From the NCBI RefSeq assembly GCF_021869535.1, contig NW_026262581.1:74491955-74555954 (forward strand): a stretch of DNA of 64,000 bases, written 5' to 3'. Source of the DNA: Mytilus californianus. Taxonomy: Eukaryota; Mollusca; Bivalvia; Mytilida; Mytilidae. Position 1 is the first letter of the stretch; every line of letters begins with the position of its first letter. Below are positions 60,668-64,000 of the stretch, piece after piece. The notes beneath the pieces are model-generated. The model was given only the letters and a program-made list of their open reading frames with translations, was not told the DNA's origin and searched no databases. A program made the position numbers and the translations under genes.

Positions 60668-60810
60668 AGAATAATACATGGCAAAATCCGTATCGCATGC
60701 TGTATCACCACTCGACTAATATCAGCCCTCAGGACCTTCGGCCCTCGGGACTGATATTGGTTCCTCGTGGTGATACAGCATGCGATACGGATTTTGCCAT
60801 GTATTATTCT
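60668..60810. repeat. Foldback with perfect 44-bp arms
   Basis: Left arm 60668-60711 (AGAATAATACATGGCAAAAT...) and right arm 60767-60810 are exact reverse complements. The inner ATATCAGCCCTCAGG / CCCTCGGGACTGATAT is also partly palindromic. The right arm abuts the resumed reverse-transcriptase sequence. Same family as 2819-2947. Confidence 0.9.
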
Positions 60811-61190
60811 ATATATATATCTCAACTTGTTCGATTTGCTCGTGTATGTAACAACGTATTTGATTTCAACGAAAGAAACCTCTGTATTACTGAAAAATTA
60901 TTACACCAGGGTTTTCGATATCACAAACTAGTTCAAAACATTTACTTAATTTTATCATCGGTACAAGGACATCATTCGTAAATATAAATCAACACGCAGA
61001 CATCTTATACGTTCAGGTATTCATTACAAAGCACAAAAATTTCGGCATTCACCTCAAAAGCTAACCAAACCTTTAAACAGACTTATTCGGAAAGGATATA
61101 GTTACGATACTGTTGTCAAGTCATTAAGGATTGCATATTTTGGTATTAATATTGATTCACTCATAGGGTCTGTGCATCGGAAATAAACAC

Positions 61191-61838
61191 ATTTATTCTA
61201 AAACCAGTTGTTTGCATGATACGGGTTATGTTCTTCTCATATATTTTATGATGGTATGATACAAAACCCCTAACGGGAGGGATTGTACTTGATTTTCATA
61301 TGATGAAGACATAATATTTAAATCAGTTTAACTGAGGTCTGGAGCTGGCATGTCAGTAACTGCTAGTAGTCCTTTGTTAATTTATGTATCATTGTCATTT
61401 TGCTTAGTTTCTTTTGTTACATATTCTGACATCGGACTCGGACTTCTTTTGAACTGAGTTTTACTGTGCGTATTGCTATGTGTTTCTTTATTCTACATTG
61501 GCTAGAGCTATAGGGGGAGGGTTGAGATCTTACAAAACATGTTTAACACCGCCGCGTTTTTGCGCCTGTCCCAAGTCAGGAGCCTCTGTCCTTTGTTAGT
61601 CTTGTATGTTTTTTTTTAATTTTAGTTCATTTATATGTTTTGGAATTTAGTATGACGTCCATTTTCACTGAACTAGTACACAATTTTATTTAGGGGTCAG
61701 CTGTGGACCACCTCCGGGTGCGGGATTTTCGCGCTGCGTTGGACCCATTGGTGGCCTTCGGCTGTTGTCTACTCTTTGGTCGGGTTGTTGTCGCTTTGAC
61801 ATATTCCCCATTTCCATTCTCAATTTTATTTGTGTTAC
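61191..61838 (+). repeat. 3' tail of the YLDD retroelement
   Basis: Follows the reverse-transcriptase remnant directly: TTTTATGATGGTATGATAC, CTGGAGCTGGCATGTCAGTA, ACATCGGACTCGGACTTC, TTTAACACCGCCGCG, AAGTCAGGAGCCTCTG, CATTGGTGGCC, and it ends TTTCCATTCTCAATTTTATT. Matches 18190-18840 inverted. Confidence 0.85.
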
Positions 61839-61889
61839 TAATGATATAAATTCGATTTTAATATAGAAAAAAATACAGAAAGAATGAGA

Positions 61890-62115
61890 TAGCATGATGA
61901 GTGTGGACTGCTGGTATGGTGATACCTTCGGAGACAAACGTCCATCAGCAGTGATATTGACCTATGGCGGTTGTAAAAACTCATCAAATCTACCAAGCGT
62001 ATAGTTAAAGAAGTACAACAGACGTTACTTTCTCTAGAAGAAATTAAGTTACAAATTTTAAGAACAATGAAAACCAAAACTTCCGAAAAGGTGTTCCAAA
62101 TCCGCCATAGGCCAT
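61890..62115 (-). repeat. Fragment of the CTGGTGGACT..TCACC family
   Basis: GATGAGTGTGGACTGCTGG, GTGATACCTTCGGAGAC and CATCAGCAGTGATATTGAC are an inverse match to the family piece at about 45540-45610. The following AAAACTTCCGAAAAG..CCAAATCCG block matches 58300-58350. Confidence 0.45.
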
Positions 62116-62397
62116 CTATGTCTAGATGGAAAAAGAACTCTAGTGGTTATTACCTTCAAATTCTTACTGTTCACAGGGAAATTAATTTTTGCCACTTGAT
62201 TTGCCATTGTATATTTTATATTGAACTTTTTTTCTCGTAATTCTACTTACCATTAAATATAACACACGCAAATATTAAATAAGGCCAATCAGATGTTGAT
62301 TCTTAAAATTCTTAACAATTACTCAAAAATTTGATCATTTAACTTTTGTAACGCTGATAAAATTATTGATTTTCACAATATATACTTCTATTCTTCA

Positions 62398-62635
62398 TGA
62401 GGGCCTCGGTGGCAGAGTGGTCTAAGTATCACTATCCTGTCAACACTGAGGTTGTGAGTTCAAACCCCGCACGTAACAGGTGCGATCGACTCCAATATCA
62501 ATTGATTAGGATTGTCAGTTTTCCTACCGAAGGTCGGTGGTTCTCTCCGGATACCCCGGCTTCCTCCACCAATAAAAATTGATCGTCACGAAATAGCCAA
62601 TAGTGCTAAAAATTGCTTAAAACACCAATCAATCA
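62398..62635 (+). mobile_element. tRNA-derived SINE, apparently full length
   Basis: The head resembles a tRNA gene: box A TGGCAGAGTGG (62410-62420) and box B in GGTTGTGAGTTCAAACC (62450-62466). The body has GTGCGATCGACTCCAAT, CCGAAGGTCGGTGGTTCTC, CCGGCTTCCTCCACCAATAA and AGCCAATAGTGCTAAA, ending in an ATCAATCAATC-type tail. The body also occurs at 10368-10505. Presumably transcribed by RNA polymerase III. It is not a functional tRNA, as no acceptor-stem partner is visible at the end of the head. Confidence 0.8.
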
Positions 62636-62747
62636 ATCTATTTGTCATCTTTCAATGAAATATCGGGATACAGTTGATATTATTGTTTACCCATTCTGGT
62701 CGCCTTCTGTTTGCAGTGATGTGAAGCAGACTTCATAAACAATATAA

Positions 62748-62822
62748 AGATAAGGACACGTGGTATGATTGTCAATGATACAATAATCCACGAGAGTTCA
62801 AATGACGTGGATATATATACAA
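62748..62822 (-). repeat. Terminal scrap of the GCCACATTCT family
   Basis: GACACGTGGTATGATTGTCAA then TCCACGAGAGTTCAAATGAC matches the inverse end of the 35.8-kb copy (ATTGGCAATC...ACCACATC). Confidence 0.5.
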
Positions 62823-64000
62823 CTTTGTCAACTATATAAAGAAACAGAACCTTTCCTAGTACTTTAGTTTCACATTCAGATATATCGATAACGTCATGTT
62901 ATTCAGTTACCCAATGAGAGCTTGATATAACATACCTGGGAGAACTTGACATTCCGGATACTGCGACGAGTTCAAAGGTCTGGTTGTATGATATCTTTTG
63001 ACAAACTTGAATATCAAGTTTCTGTTTTCCAATTGTATAAGGGTTACATATTTCAAATGATAGACTTCGTTTGCAGTTCATGAAAATCCTTCAGTTTTTT
63101 TGTCATCTTGTATTTTATGTTCATATTGGATTTACGTGTTTTGAACATTGCTTGAATATTGGAGGCCCTTATTCACGAGTAAAATTATATAAGTCAGTTA
63201 GTTTAAGGTATATTAACTGTATACCACCGTCTTGGATTGTAAAATAGCAGTTCACAATAGGTCTAGTTCTTTGCTTAAATCTGCAAATTTTGAGACAAAT
63301 TGGCAATTAATGGGTTAGTCTATTTATTGGAATAAAGAAAAATAAGCGATTTACTGCATTATTCAGACTTATTTATCAAATACCAAATTTGTGTTTGTTC
63401 AAATCAAATTGTCAACTTAGCCATTTAAGCGGAGATAATTTAAATATTAATATTTTTTATAAAGGAATGATTGAGAAATTTTCAATATTTACTTTTAGCA
63501 AGAAAACAAGTTCGGTGACACTATTTTTTCTTTTTATTTTCTTAAAGCATATTTTAAAACCTATCTGCTCATATTTTATTTCAAAATTCTGTAAGTAAGA
63601 TACAGCTTACTTACACACTCACTTACTTACCTACTTACTTACTAGCAGTACTGACGTACTGAATCATAAGTCAGTTATCTTTGATGAATTCTCAATATTG
63701 TGATTAAATATTTTATCAGCAAGTGTAAATACATATTTTGCGGAAATACAAATAAAAATTACGCTAAGTGTTTGTTTTAAACTGATTTTAGAAAAAGGGA
63801 TAAATTATCATTGAACTTTGTCTGATTTTATGTCTTTGTAAGAATGTTTATCAACAAATATAAAGGGTAAAGGATTGACGTAAATATCCTGGACTACAAC
63901 TATATCTTATTTATTTTAGGTTATAAAGTTTGATCTTCCACATTTGTAAAAAGAGTTTATGACCATCTTTTTATGACCATTTTTTTATTTGAATTTATTG
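62823..64000. other. AT-rich window end, no supported gene; (CTTA)n at 63600-63645
   Basis: Only short open frames with no known domains. A CTTACTTAC microsatellite with interruptions lies at about 63600-63645. Confidence 0.4.

Larger units (their letters stand above)
58395..61190 (+). pseudogene. YLDD reverse-transcriptase remnant, split by nested insertions
   Basis: 58395-58672 encodes FRYLDDILAPNNDDF (catalytic YLDD at 58411-58422), CPFLDLDIFIFNGKLNT, then, after a frameshift near 58572, IYDKRDDFSFPIVNYPFLDG and DVPLSPSY. The domain resumes at 60811 with YISQLVRFARVC, ERNLCITEKLLHQGFRYHKL and ends at 61185 in SLIGSVHRK. Comparison with 18842-19353 shows that 58673-60810 is foreign. Frameshifts make it inactive. 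Class unresolved (Penelope-like possible). Confidence 0.8.

Noticed and set aside
62398-62470. Functional tRNA gene
   Set aside because: Box A and B are present, but the acceptor stem does not close and the sequence continues into a SINE body that recurs at 10368.

Overview
This looks like nuclear DNA of a bivalve mollusc, most likely a mussel (Mytilus-like). The grounds are an intron-split nuclear gene for mitochondrial EF-Tu, AT-rich non-coding DNA, GT-AG splice signals, a tRNA-headed SINE, several LINE remnants, and repeat families that I recognise from memory as typical of bivalve genomes. No database search was possible. Apart from two convincing genes and one probable exon, the window is a dense, nested collection of transposable-element remnants.

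Genes. (1) 3525-5009, minus strand: a 494-residue type I membrane protein with two Ig-like domains, one membrane segment and a long acidic cytoplasmic tail built of 23-residue, tyrosine-bearing tandem repeats. (2) 23324-23726 joined to 37694-38676, plus strand: a complete 461-residue mitochondrial elongation factor Tu (TUFM), split by one phase-1 intron of about 14 kb that is itself filled with repeats. (3) 12345-12591, minus strand: a probable first coding exon of a small cysteine-rich, possibly secreted protein, ending at a strong GTGAGT donor; its later exons were not found.

Repeat landscape, left to right. 0.4-2.9 kb: retroelement tail, a GAGCGTCAC family piece and two foldback elements almost touching. 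5.2-10.5 kb: a retroelement tail, a nested inverted-repeat element, a 1.6-kb element with very long terminal inverted repeats, and a SINE piece. 10.76-12.04 kb: a complete Helentron/pearl-like element (hairpin head, GAC-rich microsatellite, six tandem monomers, conserved tail). 16.6-19.35 kb: a miniature inverted-repeat element, a dead LINE and a dead reverse-transcriptase element. 21.9-22.8 kb: another LINE with an FADD motif. 23.7-37.7 kb (TUFM intron): foldbacks, a MITE with GGACAAAAAGTCAC end motifs, and long arrays of pearl-like monomers, one of them hit by a different pearl-like element in a way that exposes exact insertion boundaries. 39.5-42.0 kb: two more pearl-like families. 42.7-44.2 kb: a third reverse-transcriptase remnant. 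44.36-57.09 kb: a 39-bp minisatellite and three head-to-tail copies of a unit of about 4.05 kb; the middle copy matches copy 3 at its 5' part and copy 1 at its 3' part. 58.4-61.84 kb: a reverse-transcriptase remnant split by about 2.1 kb of nested insertions. 62.4-62.6 kb: a SINE.

The genes do not form a pathway. The strongest leads are the repeat-tailed Ig receptor, the mosaic 4-kb tandem triplication, and the modular head/monomer/tail design shared by several otherwise unrelated non-coding element families.
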